DNA of 54,717 nt, from assembly GCA_002361485.1 (NCBI GenBank), contig DESZ01000032.1, positions 1-54,717 of the forward strand, read 5' to 3'. Below are positions 24,826 through 33,238 of this stretch, in pieces. A program made the position numbers and the translations under genes. A model generated the notes under the pieces. It saw only the letters and a list, made by a program, of their open reading frames with translations, was not told the DNA's origin and did no database searches. The first letter of the stretch is position 1, and each line of letters begins with the position of its first letter. The DNA is from Cyanobacteria bacterium UBA3301 (GTDB lineage Bacteria > Cyanobacteriota > Vampirovibrionia > Gastranaerophilales > Gastranaerophilaceae).

Positions 24826-25668
24826 ATGGGATACAAAATATTATCAAAGAAAGAAATTTGCCCTAATCAATATGAAATAACAATAGATGCGCCTTATGTC
24901 GTTCGTAACGCAAAAGCTGGGCAGTTTATTATATTCAGAGTAGAAGAAGAAGGCGAAAGAGTACCTTTAACCATTGCTGACGTTGATAAAGAAAAAGGTG
25001 TTTTAACATTGGTATTTATGGCTGTCGGATATTCGACAAAGAAACTTGCGCAATTAAACGTAGGGGAAGAATTGGTCGATTTAGTCGGGCCATTGGGAAA
25101 ACCTACTCATATAAAAAATTACGGCACAGCGGTTTGCGTTGCAGGCGGATATGGTGCAGCTCCTTGCTATTTAATATCAAAAGCACTTAAGGAAGCAGGG
25201 AATAAAGTATATATGATATCAGGCGCGAGAACAAAAGATTTATTGTTCTGGGAAGATAAAATGAAAAATGCCTGTACAGAACTCTATTTAACAACGGATG
25301 ACGGTTCATACGGAATTAAAGGGTTTGGTACTACGGTTTTAAAAGATATAATAGAACGTGAAAAAGTCGATTATGTAATCGCGGTCGGTCCAATGCCTAT
25401 GATGAGAGCGGTTGCGGAAATGACAAGAGATAAAGGCATATACACAGAAGCAAGCATGAACCCTATCATGGTTGACGGAACAGGGATGTGTGGAGCTTGC
25501 AGGGTTACCGTTGGAGGGGAAACGAAATTTGCCTGTGTTGACGGTCCTGATTTTGATGCGCACAAAATTGATTTTGATGAAGTCATAAACAGAACGAAAA
25601 TTTATAAAGATTTTGAACATAAACGTGATGAAAATTGCAATTTATTAAATAAAACAGTTGAAATATAG
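24826..25668 (+). CDS. NfnA/SudB-type FAD/NAD-binding, [2Fe-2S] subunit
   Basis: A 280-aa ferredoxin-NADP reductase-fold protein of the sulfide dehydrogenase/dihydroorotate dehydrogenase PyrK-like group. FAD site: RVPLTIAD and MAVGYSTKKL; NAD site: VAGGYGAAPCYLISKAL and VGPMPMMRA. C-terminal 2Fe-2S cysteines lie in GTGMCGACRVTVGGETKFACVDGP. In Nfn complexes this subunit pairs with a GltD-like NfnB that bifurcates electrons between NADPH, NAD and ferredoxin, but no nfnB is adjacent. A small Cys-rich gene follows 11 bp later instead. Alternative: a PyrK-like partner of another flavoenzyme. Confidence 0.88.
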   Translation: MGYKILSKKEICPNQYEITIDAPYVVRNAKAGQFIIFRVEEEGERVPLTIADVDKEKGVLTLVFMAVGYSTKKLAQLNVGEELVDLVGPLGKPTHIKNYGTAVCVAGGYGAAPCYLISKALKEAGNKVYMISGARTKDLLFWEDKMKNACTELYLTTDDGSYGIKGFGTTVLKDIIEREKVDYVIAVGPMPMMRAVAEMTRDKGIYTEASMNPIMVDGTGMCGACRVTVGGETKFACVDGPDFDAHKIDFDEVINRTKIYKDFEHKRDENCNLLNKTVEI

Positions 25669-25679
25669 GAGAAAGAGAA

Positions 25680-25859
25680 ATGGTAGCAGATAAAAAAATG
25701 TTAACTTGTCCTTTAACAAGTATTGGTACGGGAATCGATATGGTATGTTGCGAAGATAAATGCGCATGGTATGTTCCGAACGTAAAAAAATGTGCAGTTT
25801 ATATGTTGGCATACAATGCTTTGTTAGAAGTTAATCAAAAACAAAAAGCCGCGAAATAA
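25680..25859 (+). CDS. Small Cys-rich protein
   Basis: A 59-aa protein not recognised by name. Five Cys (10, 23, 24, 28, 38) are arranged as CPLTS, CCEDKCAWY and KKCAV, suggesting a metal or Fe-S site. A strong RBS (AGGAG, 9 bp upstream) and an 11-bp gap to the NfnA-like gene argue it is real and co-transcribed. It could be a small redox partner or zinc-binding protein; similar CxxxxCAWY proteins may exist in related genomes. It ends exactly where the convergent gene at 25860-26705 ends. Confidence 0.75.
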   Translation: MVADKKMLTCPLTSIGTGIDMVCCEDKCAWYVPNVKKCAVYMLAYNALLEVNQKQKAAK

Positions 25860-26705
25860 TCAGTTAACTACAAATTCTTTTTTCCAAAAATCTCCGAAGT
25901 TTGTAAATTCTCGGGAATATTCTTTTGGCAGGTTTTTAGCCAAATCACTTTCAAAATATCCGCTCATTGCACAAAATACTGATAAAGCTTCGTCAATACT
26001 GATTTCTTGAGGTGTGTTTTTGCGTTTTTCTTTTATTGTTATAGTATTTTTTTCTAAATTAACATCCTCAATAATATAGGCGTGATATCTTCTGCCGTTG
26101 AATTTTTTATAACCAGAAGTCAAAACAAAGCTGTAATGTTTTTCTTTCGCCATTTTTTGAAATAATTGCATAAGCTCTTCTCTATGCCCCTTCAATGTTA
26201 AATCTTTGTATGTACTTCCGACGGTTATAGGTTTAACTCCTGTCAATTGCTCCATGAAGTGTGCCGGAACATTATTTTCAAACCGATAAGTTTTAACAAT
26301 CTCCGAAAGCCTGCAAATGAACGGTTTTATCGAATGCCTTTTTTCATATTCGGCGACAGATATATCAAGCGCTCTTATATATTTGTTATTTTGGTTTTTA
26401 TATAAATCTTCATACCCTAAAACTGCAGTATTTGCAGGGATAATATACTTCTCTTTCTCACCTGTTGGACTGTATAAATAGCAATTTATGTTCTCATTGT
26501 TATTATCAATTTCTAATTGTTGTTGAAGTATTCTGCGACCGTTATAACTGTTTGTTAAACTGTCTACTGTCGCCATTAAATAACAGTCGCTGTAATATTG
26601 TTCGGCATTCTTAAAGTTCTCTGTTTCCTTATACGAAACAGAGCGGCCAAAAATTGGCACAGTATTGCTATTATTTAAAACACACTTCATACTTTTTAAA
26701 ACCAT
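25860..26705 (-). CDS. Calpain-like (papain-fold) cysteine protease, putative
   Basis: A 281-aa protein whose motifs match the C2 calpain core. The Cys helix reads YYSDCYLMATVDSL (Cys41), in place of the usual QGxxGDCWLL, and the late segment RYHAYIIEDVN (His about 216) followed by TITIKEKRKN matches HAYxIxxV...LxNP. The LTGVKP segment recalls calpain domain II. The third catalytic residue (Asn in NPxG) is uncertain. There is no signal peptide or membrane segment. No weak homology search was possible, so this is a motif-based call. Codon use is like the neighbours. Start could be 26705 or the Met five codons later. Confidence 0.65.
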   Translation of the reverse strand: MVLKSMKCVLNNSNTVPIFGRSVSYKETENFKNAEQYYSDCYLMATVDSLTNSYNGRRILQQQLEIDNNNENINCYLYSPTGEKEKYIIPANTAVLGYEDLYKNQNNKYIRALDISVAEYEKRHSIKPFICRLSEIVKTYRFENNVPAHFMEQLTGVKPITVGSTYKDLTLKGHREELMQLFQKMAKEKHYSFVLTSGYKKFNGRRYHAYIIEDVNLEKNTITIKEKRKNTPQEISIDEALSVFCAMSGYFESDLAKNLPKEYSREFTNFGDFWKKEFVVN

Positions 26706-26755
26706 TTTTGCTCTTAAATATTGTTATATTATTGCGAAAATGTTACAAAACTATG

Positions 26756-26830
26756 GATGAAGGCAAGAAACCTGCGGTTTTCAATATAAAAGCCTGCCTT
26801 TCGCTCCTCTTGTCTTCCTGCCCTCTAATT
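26756..26830. repeat. Octamer-phased element, copy 4 (diverged)
   Basis: The right part CTCCTCTTGTCTTCCTGCCC matches the right arm of the element at 24733-24812 with few changes, and the left part has GATGAAGGCAAGAAA. It lies upstream of etfB. Confidence 0.55.
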
Positions 26831-26854
26831 AATATACCTGACTTATTATCTTAA

Positions 26855-26883
26855 TTTAAGTTTATGGTAAAATAAATTATAAC
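26855..26883 (+). promoter_or_regulatory. Predicted etfB promoter
   Basis: TTTAAG (26855-26860), 17-bp spacer, TATAAC (26878-26883), followed by the RBS AAGGGG near 26896. Confidence 0.45.
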
Positions 26884-26909
26884 AAGAGAGCATTTAAGGG
26901 GATATAGCA

Positions 26910-27704
26910 TTGAAAATAGCGTTATGCGTAAAACAGGTGCCTGATACAAACGATATCAAGTGGACGGAAAATAATACTCTGCAGCGCGAAGGAGTAGAAA
27001 GTATTCTCAATCCTTTTGATGCATATGCAGCGGAATTTGCACTTGATATTAAGGATAAATTGAAAAATACCGAAATAACGGTATTCACAATGGGGCCAAA
27101 TCAAGCACAGGATATGCTTCGAAAACTTTTAGCTCTCGGATGTGATAATGCCGTATTGATTAGTGACAGAAAATTTGCAGGGGCAGACACTTATGCAACA
27201 GGTAAAACAATTGCTCAAGCAATAAAAACGCTATTACCCGATTTTGATTTAATAATTTGCGGTCAATTCGCGGTGGATGGTGATACTGCTCAAACAGGAC
27301 CATGTATTGCGAGTTTTCTTGATATAGCGCAGGTTACTTATGTCAAAGAACTTGTTAATATTGATAATAAGTCAATAGAAGTTACAAGAGAACTTGATGA
27401 CGGAACGGAGCGGGTTAAAGTAACTTACCCTGTGTTGTTGTGCAAATTGCAGGATGATTTTGAACCTTCCAGACCTTTAATAAACGGGATAAAAGAAGCA
27501 TTAAAAAAAGAAATCAGAATTTGCGATTTGAATTGTTTGGGATTAGAACCTGAAAATGTAGGCTTAAAAGGCTCTCCGACTTATGTAAGTAAAGCTTTTC
27601 GCAACATATCAAATCATAATGCGCAAAAATACGAACTTTCGACAGAAGAAAGCGTAAAACTGCTTGATGAAAAGATAAAATCTGTGGAGGTAAAAAATGC
27701 CTAA
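26910..27704 (+). CDS. etfB: Electron transfer flavoprotein, beta subunit
   Basis: EtfB binds AMP, or FAD in bifurcating ETFs, and pairs with EtfA to shuttle electrons from dehydrogenases. The 264-aa product starts MKIALCVKQVPDTNDIKW, with the family segments NPFDAYAAEFAL, ADTYATGKTIAQAI and GQFAVDGDTAQTGP. The start codon is TTG, set by AAGGGG 8 bp upstream and the standard N-terminus. It overlaps etfA by 8 bp. No acyl-CoA or other dehydrogenase is adjacent; dapL follows the pair, so the electron donor is unknown. Confidence 0.95.
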   Translation: MKIALCVKQVPDTNDIKWTENNTLQREGVESILNPFDAYAAEFALDIKDKLKNTEITVFTMGPNQAQDMLRKLLALGCDNAVLISDRKFAGADTYATGKTIAQAIKTLLPDFDLIICGQFAVDGDTAQTGPCIASFLDIAQVTYVKELVNIDNKSIEVTRELDDGTERVKVTYPVLLCKLQDDFEPSRPLINGIKEALKKEIRICDLNCLGLEPENVGLKGSPTYVSKAFRNISNHNAQKYELSTEESVKLLDEKIKSVEVKNA

Positions 27705-28701
27705 CGGGGAAAATTCAGGGATTTTAATATATGCGCAATTAACAAGAGAAAATTATATTCATACGGTATTTTTTGAATTGCTTGATAAATCAAAAGAATT
27801 AGCTTCTAAATTAGGCGGAGTAGAAATTAATGCGGTAATTTTTACCACTCCGAATTTGATAAATGAATTTAGGGAATCTTTTCAAAATATGGGGCTTGAT
27901 AAGGTTTATTGTTTTGAGAATGATTTATTCAAAAATTATTCAACCGAATATTATTCAAAATTGATAGTAAATCTTGTAAATTATATCAAGCCTGAAATCT
28001 TTTTAATAGGTGCGACAACTCAAGGGCGCGATTTAGCACCGAGAATTTCAAGCGCACTGCATACAGGCTTGACTGCTGATTGTACGGGATTGGATATTAA
28101 TGAAAAAGGTTTGCTTGCCGCAACACGTCCGACTTTTGGCGGAGAATTGATGGCAACAATATTATGTAAAACTTATCCGCAAATGGCAACGGTTCGCCCC
28201 GGAGTATTCAGGGTAAACTCTGTTTATGATAAAAAAGATACCGAATTCATTTTCCCTCAATACAGTTTTGAAGGTCTTGAAGATAGAGTTAAAATATTAG
28301 ATTTTCGCAATAGCGTGGATTCAATAATAAACGAACTTGATTCTGCGGAAATAATCGTTGCAGGCGGAATGGGGCTAAAAAATGAACAAGGTTTTGCATT
28401 GTTAAAAGATTTTGCTAAAAGTATAGGTGCAACAGTTGGTGCAACAAGAGCTGCAGTAGAAGCAGGACTTGCCCCTTCATCAATTCAGATTGGACAAACA
28501 GGCAAAACAGTTCGACCGAAATTGTATATAGCTTGCGGAATATCCGGTGCTATTCAACATATTGTCGGAATGGAAAATTCCGAACACATTATTGCTATAA
28601 ATAATGATAAAAATGCACCTATTTTTGAGATAGCGGATACGGGTATCGTAGGTGATTTTTTTGAAATCATACCAAAATATTTGGAAACAAAAGGAGAATA
28701 G
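27697..28701 (+). CDS. etfA: Electron transfer flavoprotein, alpha subunit
   Basis: EtfA holds the main FAD of the ETF heterodimer. In this 334-aa protein the N-terminal domain (1-195) includes GATTQGRDLAPRISS and TGLTADCTGLDI; the C-terminal FAD domain has VAGGMGL, the GATRAAVEAGLAPSSIQIGQTGKTVRPKLY block, ACGISGAIQH and AINNDKNAPIFEIADTGIVGD, all complete. RBS GGAGG lies in the etfB end. Length is normal. Translationally coupled with etfB and followed 2 bp later by dapL. Confidence 0.95.
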   Translation: MPNGENSGILIYAQLTRENYIHTVFFELLDKSKELASKLGGVEINAVIFTTPNLINEFRESFQNMGLDKVYCFENDLFKNYSTEYYSKLIVNLVNYIKPEIFLIGATTQGRDLAPRISSALHTGLTADCTGLDINEKGLLAATRPTFGGELMATILCKTYPQMATVRPGVFRVNSVYDKKDTEFIFPQYSFEGLEDRVKILDFRNSVDSIINELDSAEIIVAGGMGLKNEQGFALLKDFAKSIGATVGATRAAVEAGLAPSSIQIGQTGKTVRPKLYIACGISGAIQHIVGMENSEHIIAINNDKNAPIFEIADTGIVGDFFEIIPKYLETKGE

Positions 28702-28703
28702 AA

Positions 28704-29885
28704 ATGAAAGTTAATAAGAATTATAAAAATATCGCACAGAGTTATTTATTTTCGACAATTGCACAAAAAGTAAACGAATTTACAAAAAATAATCCTGATA
28801 AAAAAGTTATACGACTTGGAATTGGGGATGTTACGCTTCCTTTATGTAAGGCGGTTGTGGAAGCTTTAAAATCAGCATCTGACGAAATGGGTGTTCAAGA
28901 AACTTTTAGAGGCTACGGTCCCGAACAGGGATACGACTTTTTAAAAGACGAAATTCAAAAATATTATGCCGGTCATAGTGTTGATTTAGATAGTGATGAA
29001 ATTTTTATATCTGACGGTGCAAAATCTGATTTGGGCAATATTTTGGACTTGTTTGATAAAGATAATACCGTATTGGTTCCTGATCCTGTTTATCCTGTTT
29101 ATGTCGATACAAACACTATGGCAGGAAGAAAAATTATCTTTACGGATGCAAATGCGGCTAATGACTTTTTGCCGTTACCTGATAATTCAATAAAGGCAGA
29201 TATTATTTATTTGTGCTCACCGAACAATCCGACAGGAGCTGTTTACAATAAAGACCAGTTAAAAAAATGGGTTGATTATGCAAATGAAAATAATGCAGTA
29301 ATATTGTTTGATGCAGCTTATGAATGTTTTATTACGGATAACAACTTACCAAGAAGCATATATGAAATAGAAGGTGCAAAGACTTGCGCGATAGAATTTT
29401 GTTCATTTTCAAAAATGGCAGGGTTTACGGGTACAAGATGCGGTTGGACAGTAGTTCCGAAAAGTTTAAGTTTTGAAGATATGAATTTAAATAAAATGTG
29501 GCTTCGTCGTCAGACAACAAAATTCAACGGTGTACCTTATATTGTTCAAAAAGGAGCTCAAGCTGTATTTTCTGATGAAGGACAAAAACAAATTCAACAA
29601 AATCTCTCTTATTACAAAGAAAATGCGAAATTGATTTCTGACGTTTTAACAAAGCATAATATTTGGCATATCGGCGGGAAACATTCACCCTACATTTGGT
29701 TAAAATGTCCTAATAATATGACATCTTGGGAATTCTTTGATTATTTGCTTAATAACGTTCAAATAGTCGGAACTCCGGGGTCAGGTTTTGGAAAAAACGG
29801 TGAAGGCTATTTTCGCTTAACGTCATTTGGCAGCCGTGAAAATACAAAAGAAGCCGTTGAAAGATTAGATAAGTTTTTGCAATAA
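28704..29885 (+). CDS. dapL: LL-diaminopimelate aminotransferase
   Basis: DapL converts tetrahydrodipicolinate directly to LL-diaminopimelate, using glutamate, in lysine and peptidoglycan synthesis, the route of plants, cyanobacteria, chlamydiae and some anaerobes. The 393-aa fold-type I aminotransferase has the diagnostic GIGDVTLPL start, ETFRGYGPEQGYDFL, CSPNNPTG, and PLP-Lys237 in SFSKMAGFTGTRCGW. RBS AAGGAG; it lies 2 bp after etfA and is probably in the same transcript, an odd partnership with ETF. Confidence 0.93.
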   Translation: MKVNKNYKNIAQSYLFSTIAQKVNEFTKNNPDKKVIRLGIGDVTLPLCKAVVEALKSASDEMGVQETFRGYGPEQGYDFLKDEIQKYYAGHSVDLDSDEIFISDGAKSDLGNILDLFDKDNTVLVPDPVYPVYVDTNTMAGRKIIFTDANAANDFLPLPDNSIKADIIYLCSPNNPTGAVYNKDQLKKWVDYANENNAVILFDAAYECFITDNNLPRSIYEIEGAKTCAIEFCSFSKMAGFTGTRCGWTVVPKSLSFEDMNLNKMWLRRQTTKFNGVPYIVQKGAQAVFSDEGQKQIQQNLSYYKENAKLISDVLTKHNIWHIGGKHSPYIWLKCPNNMTSWEFFDYLLNNVQIVGTPGSGFGKNGEGYFRLTSFGSRENTKEAVERLDKFLQ

Positions 29886-29922
29886 TATTTTTATGCTAAA
29901 ATCAACTTGAAGGATTTACATT

Positions 29923-30732
29923 ATGATAGTGCCAAATAATATAGGTATAGCATTTAGTCTTACTATGCTTGCGGGTTTAACAACCGCAATAGGTGGTGCT
30001 ATTGCTTTTATTACGCAAAAAGATAATTTAAAAGCGTTATCAGTCGGTCTTGGTTTTAGCGCGGGTGTAATGATTTTTGTTTCATTAGTTGATATAATTC
30101 CGGGTGCTAAAGATATGCTTAAAATAAATTTCCCAAACAGCTTCGAATGGCTTGTTTTTGGAGGATTTATTCTGGGCTTGATTGTATCAATTGCGATAGA
30201 TTATTTTTTGCCAGATCACGTTGATACGCAAGAACTTTTAAACCCTGATTCGCCCGAAGAAGATAATCATTATAAACACTACAAATTAAAGCGTGCGGGG
30301 ATGTTAACGGCTATTGCAATATGCGTACATAATTTCCCTGAAGGTATGGCGACATTTTTAACAACAACCCAAAATATTACTTTAGGTGTTTCGGTAGCTT
30401 TGGCTATTGCAATACATAATATCCCCGAAGGGATTGCTGTTGCGCTTCCTATTTATCACGTTACGGGCAAAAAACGTTATGCAATGCTTTATGCTGCGAT
30501 GTCAGGTATAACAGAACCAATTGGGGCTTTAGTAGGAATGTTTGTTTTCGGCTTATTCTTACCGCAAATTATGGTAGGATTTTTAATGGCTGCGGTTGCG
30601 GGAATTATGACATATATTTCTTTTGATACGCTGTTACCATTGGCTAAAGAATACGGAAATTGGCACTTATCAATATTAGGTATTATGTCAGGGATATTAT
30701 TTATTTGGTTAAGCTTGATTTTACTTGCTTAA
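29923..30732 (+). CDS. ZIP-family divalent metal transporter (ZupT/GufA-like)
   Basis: A 269-aa inner-membrane transporter with eight predicted helices, importing Zn2+, Fe2+ or Mn2+. The paired metal-site motifs are HNFPEGMATF (TM4) and HNIPEGIAVALP (TM5), exactly as in ZupT. The cytosolic loop after TM3 (about 98-125) is acidic with several His, as is common. TATGCTAAAAT, an extended -10, and GAAGGA precede the start. It appears monocistronic. Confidence 0.93.
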   Translation: MIVPNNIGIAFSLTMLAGLTTAIGGAIAFITQKDNLKALSVGLGFSAGVMIFVSLVDIIPGAKDMLKINFPNSFEWLVFGGFILGLIVSIAIDYFLPDHVDTQELLNPDSPEEDNHYKHYKLKRAGMLTAIAICVHNFPEGMATFLTTTQNITLGVSVALAIAIHNIPEGIAVALPIYHVTGKKRYAMLYAAMSGITEPIGALVGMFVFGLFLPQIMVGFLMAAVAGIMTYISFDTLLPLAKEYGNWHLSILGIMSGILFIWLSLILLA

Positions 30733-30821
30733 CAAAATTATAAAAACTCTCGACAATTGAATATGTTTGTTATATGGTACGAGTAATCACGAAATTATAA
30801 ATAGTAAAGGAGAATATAAGA

Positions 30822-31328
30822 ATGCAAGTTATATTGAAAAAAGACGTACAAAATTTAGGCGAAGCAGGTGATATCGTCAGTGTAAAAGACGGTTATGCAA
30901 GAAACTTCTTATTACCGCAAAATTCAGCAGAAATCGCTACAAAAGGTGCTTTGGAAAACAGAGAAAAAAATATAGCAAGAATTAAGGCTAAACAAGAAAA
31001 ATTAAATGCAGAAGCTCAAGAAAAAGCTCAAAAACTTGAAGCATTCGGCAAATTGGAATTATCTGCAAAAGCTGGCGAATCAGGAAAATTATTCGGTACA
31101 ATTACAACGAAAAAATTGGCTGAAGAAATTTCTTCAAAAGCTGGTGTTGAAGTTGACAGAAAATCAATCACATTAAGCTCACCAATCAATAAAGTCGGTG
31201 ATTACAAAATGATTATTAAATTGACTTCAAAAGTTAAATGCGAATTGGCAGTTTCTGTTTCTGCTTCAGAAATCGTTAAAGAATCTTTGGAAGTTGAAGA
31301 AGAATCAACAGAAGAATCTGCTGAATAA
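30822..31328 (+). CDS. rplI: Large ribosomal subunit protein bL9
   Basis: bL9 binds 23S rRNA near the L1 stalk through its N-domain and reaches toward a neighbouring ribosome with its C-domain. The 168-aa protein shows MQVILKKDVQNLGEAGDIVSVKDGYARNFLLPQ, the connecting helix (about 40-75) and a C-domain with KLFGTITTKKLAEEI. An acidic C-terminal tail (EVEEESTEESAE) extends beyond the usual 148-150 aa. RBS AAAGGAG. It stands alone, outside any rpsF-ssb-rpsR cluster. Confidence 0.97.
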   Translation: MQVILKKDVQNLGEAGDIVSVKDGYARNFLLPQNSAEIATKGALENREKNIARIKAKQEKLNAEAQEKAQKLEAFGKLELSAKAGESGKLFGTITTKKLAEEISSKAGVEVDRKSITLSSPINKVGDYKMIIKLTSKVKCELAVSVSASEIVKESLEVEEESTEESAE

Positions 31329-31347
31329 TTTGAAAAGTAAGATATTT

Positions 31348-31386
31348 AATATGCCATCTCAATTTACAATTTTGGGATGGCATATT
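31348..31386. terminator. Long hairpin after rplI
   Basis: AATATGCCATCTCAA pairs with TTGGGATGGCATATT (15 bp, one G-U) around a short loop. It is not followed by a long T-run, so it may terminate weakly or protect the rplI mRNA 3' end. Confidence 0.55.
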
Positions 31387-31393
31387 ATTATGA

Positions 31394-31399
31394 TAGAAT
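31394..31399 (+). promoter_or_regulatory. Extended -10 of a predicted leaderless mRNA
   Basis: TGATAGAAT (hexamer 31394-31399) with 6 nt to the ATG at 31406 and no RBS. Confidence 0.55.
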
Positions 31400-31405
31400 T
31401 TATAT

Positions 31406-32470
31406 ATGGATAAGAGTTTAAGATTAAAATATTTGGCAATTGGTTCTCTGCCGCATAAAGATGTAAAAACTGCAATGGAACTTGTGAGACAGAATTTTGA
31501 TAAAATTCCGTTCTTCCCGCAATTGGCAAATTATAACCGTAATGAAGATATGATGGTGCAATTTTTGGAAGGATTTCCTTCTTATAAATCTGAAAAAGAT
31601 TTTTGTGTAGATTGCGATAGTGAGGAATTTTGTTATGCGTTGGAAGAATTTTTTTCCGATTATGAAGAAATAATACCCGATATAAATTCTCCCAAATTAG
31701 AAAAATACAGTATAAGCAAAAATGCATCTTCAACATTTTCTGAATTTGAAAAAATAATTTCCGAAACAAAACCTGAATTTGCGAAAGGACAAATAACGGG
31801 GGCTTTTACTCTGGCAGGCGTTTTAACAGATAATAATTCTGCATCACTTGTATTTGATGAAACTTTAAGAGATATTGTTGTAAAACATTTGACATTAAAA
31901 GCCTTATGGGAAATAAAACATATAAAAACCGCGAACTCTGAAACCACTCCGATTATATTTATGGATGAGCCGTCAATCTCGCAAGTCGGAACTTCCGCAT
32001 ATTTAACAATAAATGAAGATGATATTGTAAGTATGATAAGTGAGATTTCTGAAGTCATAAAATCAGCCGGCGGGATTAGCGCAATACATTGCTGCGGAAA
32101 ATGCGATTGGCGTATTCCTATTAATGCAGGAGTTGATATCATAAATTTTGATGCATATTCGTTTATGGACAATTTTTTGGCTTATGGCAAGGAAATTAGC
32201 TTATTTTTAAATAACGGCGGCAAAATCGCATGGGGACTTGTTCCGACATTAAGCGCTGATATTTTAAAAGATTTAACGATAAATGAATTAGTGCAAAAAT
32301 TTGAATACGGTGTTAAAAATTTGACTAAATTTGGGATTGATGAGAAACTTATTATAGAAAATTCTTTAATAACATCATCTTGCGGAGCGGGAGGTTTATC
32401 CGTTGAATATGCAAATAAAGCAATGACTATGATTAAAGAATTGGCACAGGAATTAGAAAAGAGGTTTTAG
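31406..32470 (+). CDS. UROD/MetE-like superfamily protein
   Basis: A 354-aa TIM-barrel protein related to the C-terminal half of cobalamin-independent methionine synthase and to uroporphyrinogen decarboxylase-like methyltransferases. It contains FMDEPSISQ (about 188-196), AIHCCGKCDW (metal-type His/Cys, about 230-239), INFDAYSF, GLVPTLS and SSCGAGGLS (Cys about 330), the positions where MetE-like enzymes hold zinc and thiol substrate. It is too short to be a full MetE. Followed after one base by the CooC-like ATPase and then folD, it may act in methyl or one-carbon transfer. The substrate is unknown. Confidence 0.75.
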   Translation: MDKSLRLKYLAIGSLPHKDVKTAMELVRQNFDKIPFFPQLANYNRNEDMMVQFLEGFPSYKSEKDFCVDCDSEEFCYALEEFFSDYEEIIPDINSPKLEKYSISKNASSTFSEFEKIISETKPEFAKGQITGAFTLAGVLTDNNSASLVFDETLRDIVVKHLTLKALWEIKHIKTANSETTPIIFMDEPSISQVGTSAYLTINEDDIVSMISEISEVIKSAGGISAIHCCGKCDWRIPINAGVDIINFDAYSFMDNFLAYGKEISLFLNNGGKIAWGLVPTLSADILKDLTINELVQKFEYGVKNLTKFGIDEKLIIENSLITSSCGAGGLSVEYANKAMTMIKELAQELEKRF

Positions 32471-32471
32471 T

Positions 32472-33218
32472 TTGACAGTCAAACTTGCAATTACAGGAAA
32501 AGGCGGAAGCGGGAAAACAACAATAGTCAAGGCCTTTATGCATGTTATAAAAGAAATGTTTCCCGATAAATCAATATTGCTTTTTGATAATGACTTAACA
32601 AGCGAATTGGCTCACAGTTTCGGGCTTGATATAAGAAATACCATTTACGGGATAAGAAGCGGAAAACACGAATACAAAACCGGAATCCCCGATGATATGA
32701 CAAAATCGGAGTTTATAGAATGGGCGCTGGAAGATATTATTGTTTCTATTGACGAAAACGTTGACATTATAGAATCTTGGTTTGTCGGCTCTAAAGATTG
32801 CAGATGCCCTATCACAAAACAGATAAATGATGCGGTTTATAAACTGATAAACAGATACGATTTTGTAATTTTTGATTGCGAATTTGATTTAAAATATCTT
32901 TATCAACTTGTGGATGTTGAAATTGATACAACTCTTATTATCGCTAATCCGACAGAGGAATCCGCGCATTTAGCGCAAAGAATTAAGGAGTTCAGTTCAA
33001 AACATGCCGCAGGCTCTCAATTGGGCGTTGTAATAAACAAAGTAAATAATTCAAAACTTCCTATCTTATCAGAGTTATTAACAAAATATGAACTCGAAAT
33101 ATTGGGAGCAATTCCTTATGACTCGAGTTTAGAGGAAGAACATAAAATAGATAAAGAATCAAAAATCGTCCAAGATGCCGTTAAATCATTCTATTCGCGA
33201 TTGAATCTCCCTCAATAA
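32472..33218 (+). CDS. CooC-like metallocentre-assembly ATPase
   Basis: A 248-aa SIMIBI/MinD-type ATPase. The deviant Walker A KGGSGKTT (residues 10-17) and FDCEFD (Walker B region) are clear. A CxC pair, Cys110-Arg-Cys112 (KDCRCPI), sits where CooC proteins have the dimer-interface CxC that binds Ni2+ for carbon monoxide dehydrogenase maturation. No CODH/ACS gene is in the window. It begins with TTG one base after the MetE-like gene, so both are in one transcript. Inference: it loads metal or reductively activates a partner such as that protein or a corrinoid enzyme. Confidence 0.82.
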   Translation: MTVKLAITGKGGSGKTTIVKAFMHVIKEMFPDKSILLFDNDLTSELAHSFGLDIRNTIYGIRSGKHEYKTGIPDDMTKSEFIEWALEDIIVSIDENVDIIESWFVGSKDCRCPITKQINDAVYKLINRYDFVIFDCEFDLKYLYQLVDVEIDTTLIIANPTEESAHLAQRIKEFSSKHAAGSQLGVVINKVNNSKLPILSELLTKYELEILGAIPYDSSLEEEHKIDKESKIVQDAVKSFYSRLNLPQ

Positions 33219-33226
33219 TTTTATGA

Positions 33227-33232
33227 TATAAT
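33227..33232 (+). promoter_or_regulatory. Extended -10 of a predicted leaderless folD mRNA
   Basis: TGATATAAT (hexamer 33227-33232) with 6 nt to the ATG at 33239. No RBS is present, even though folD follows closely on an upstream gene. Confidence 0.6.
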
Positions 33233-33238
33233 TACTTT

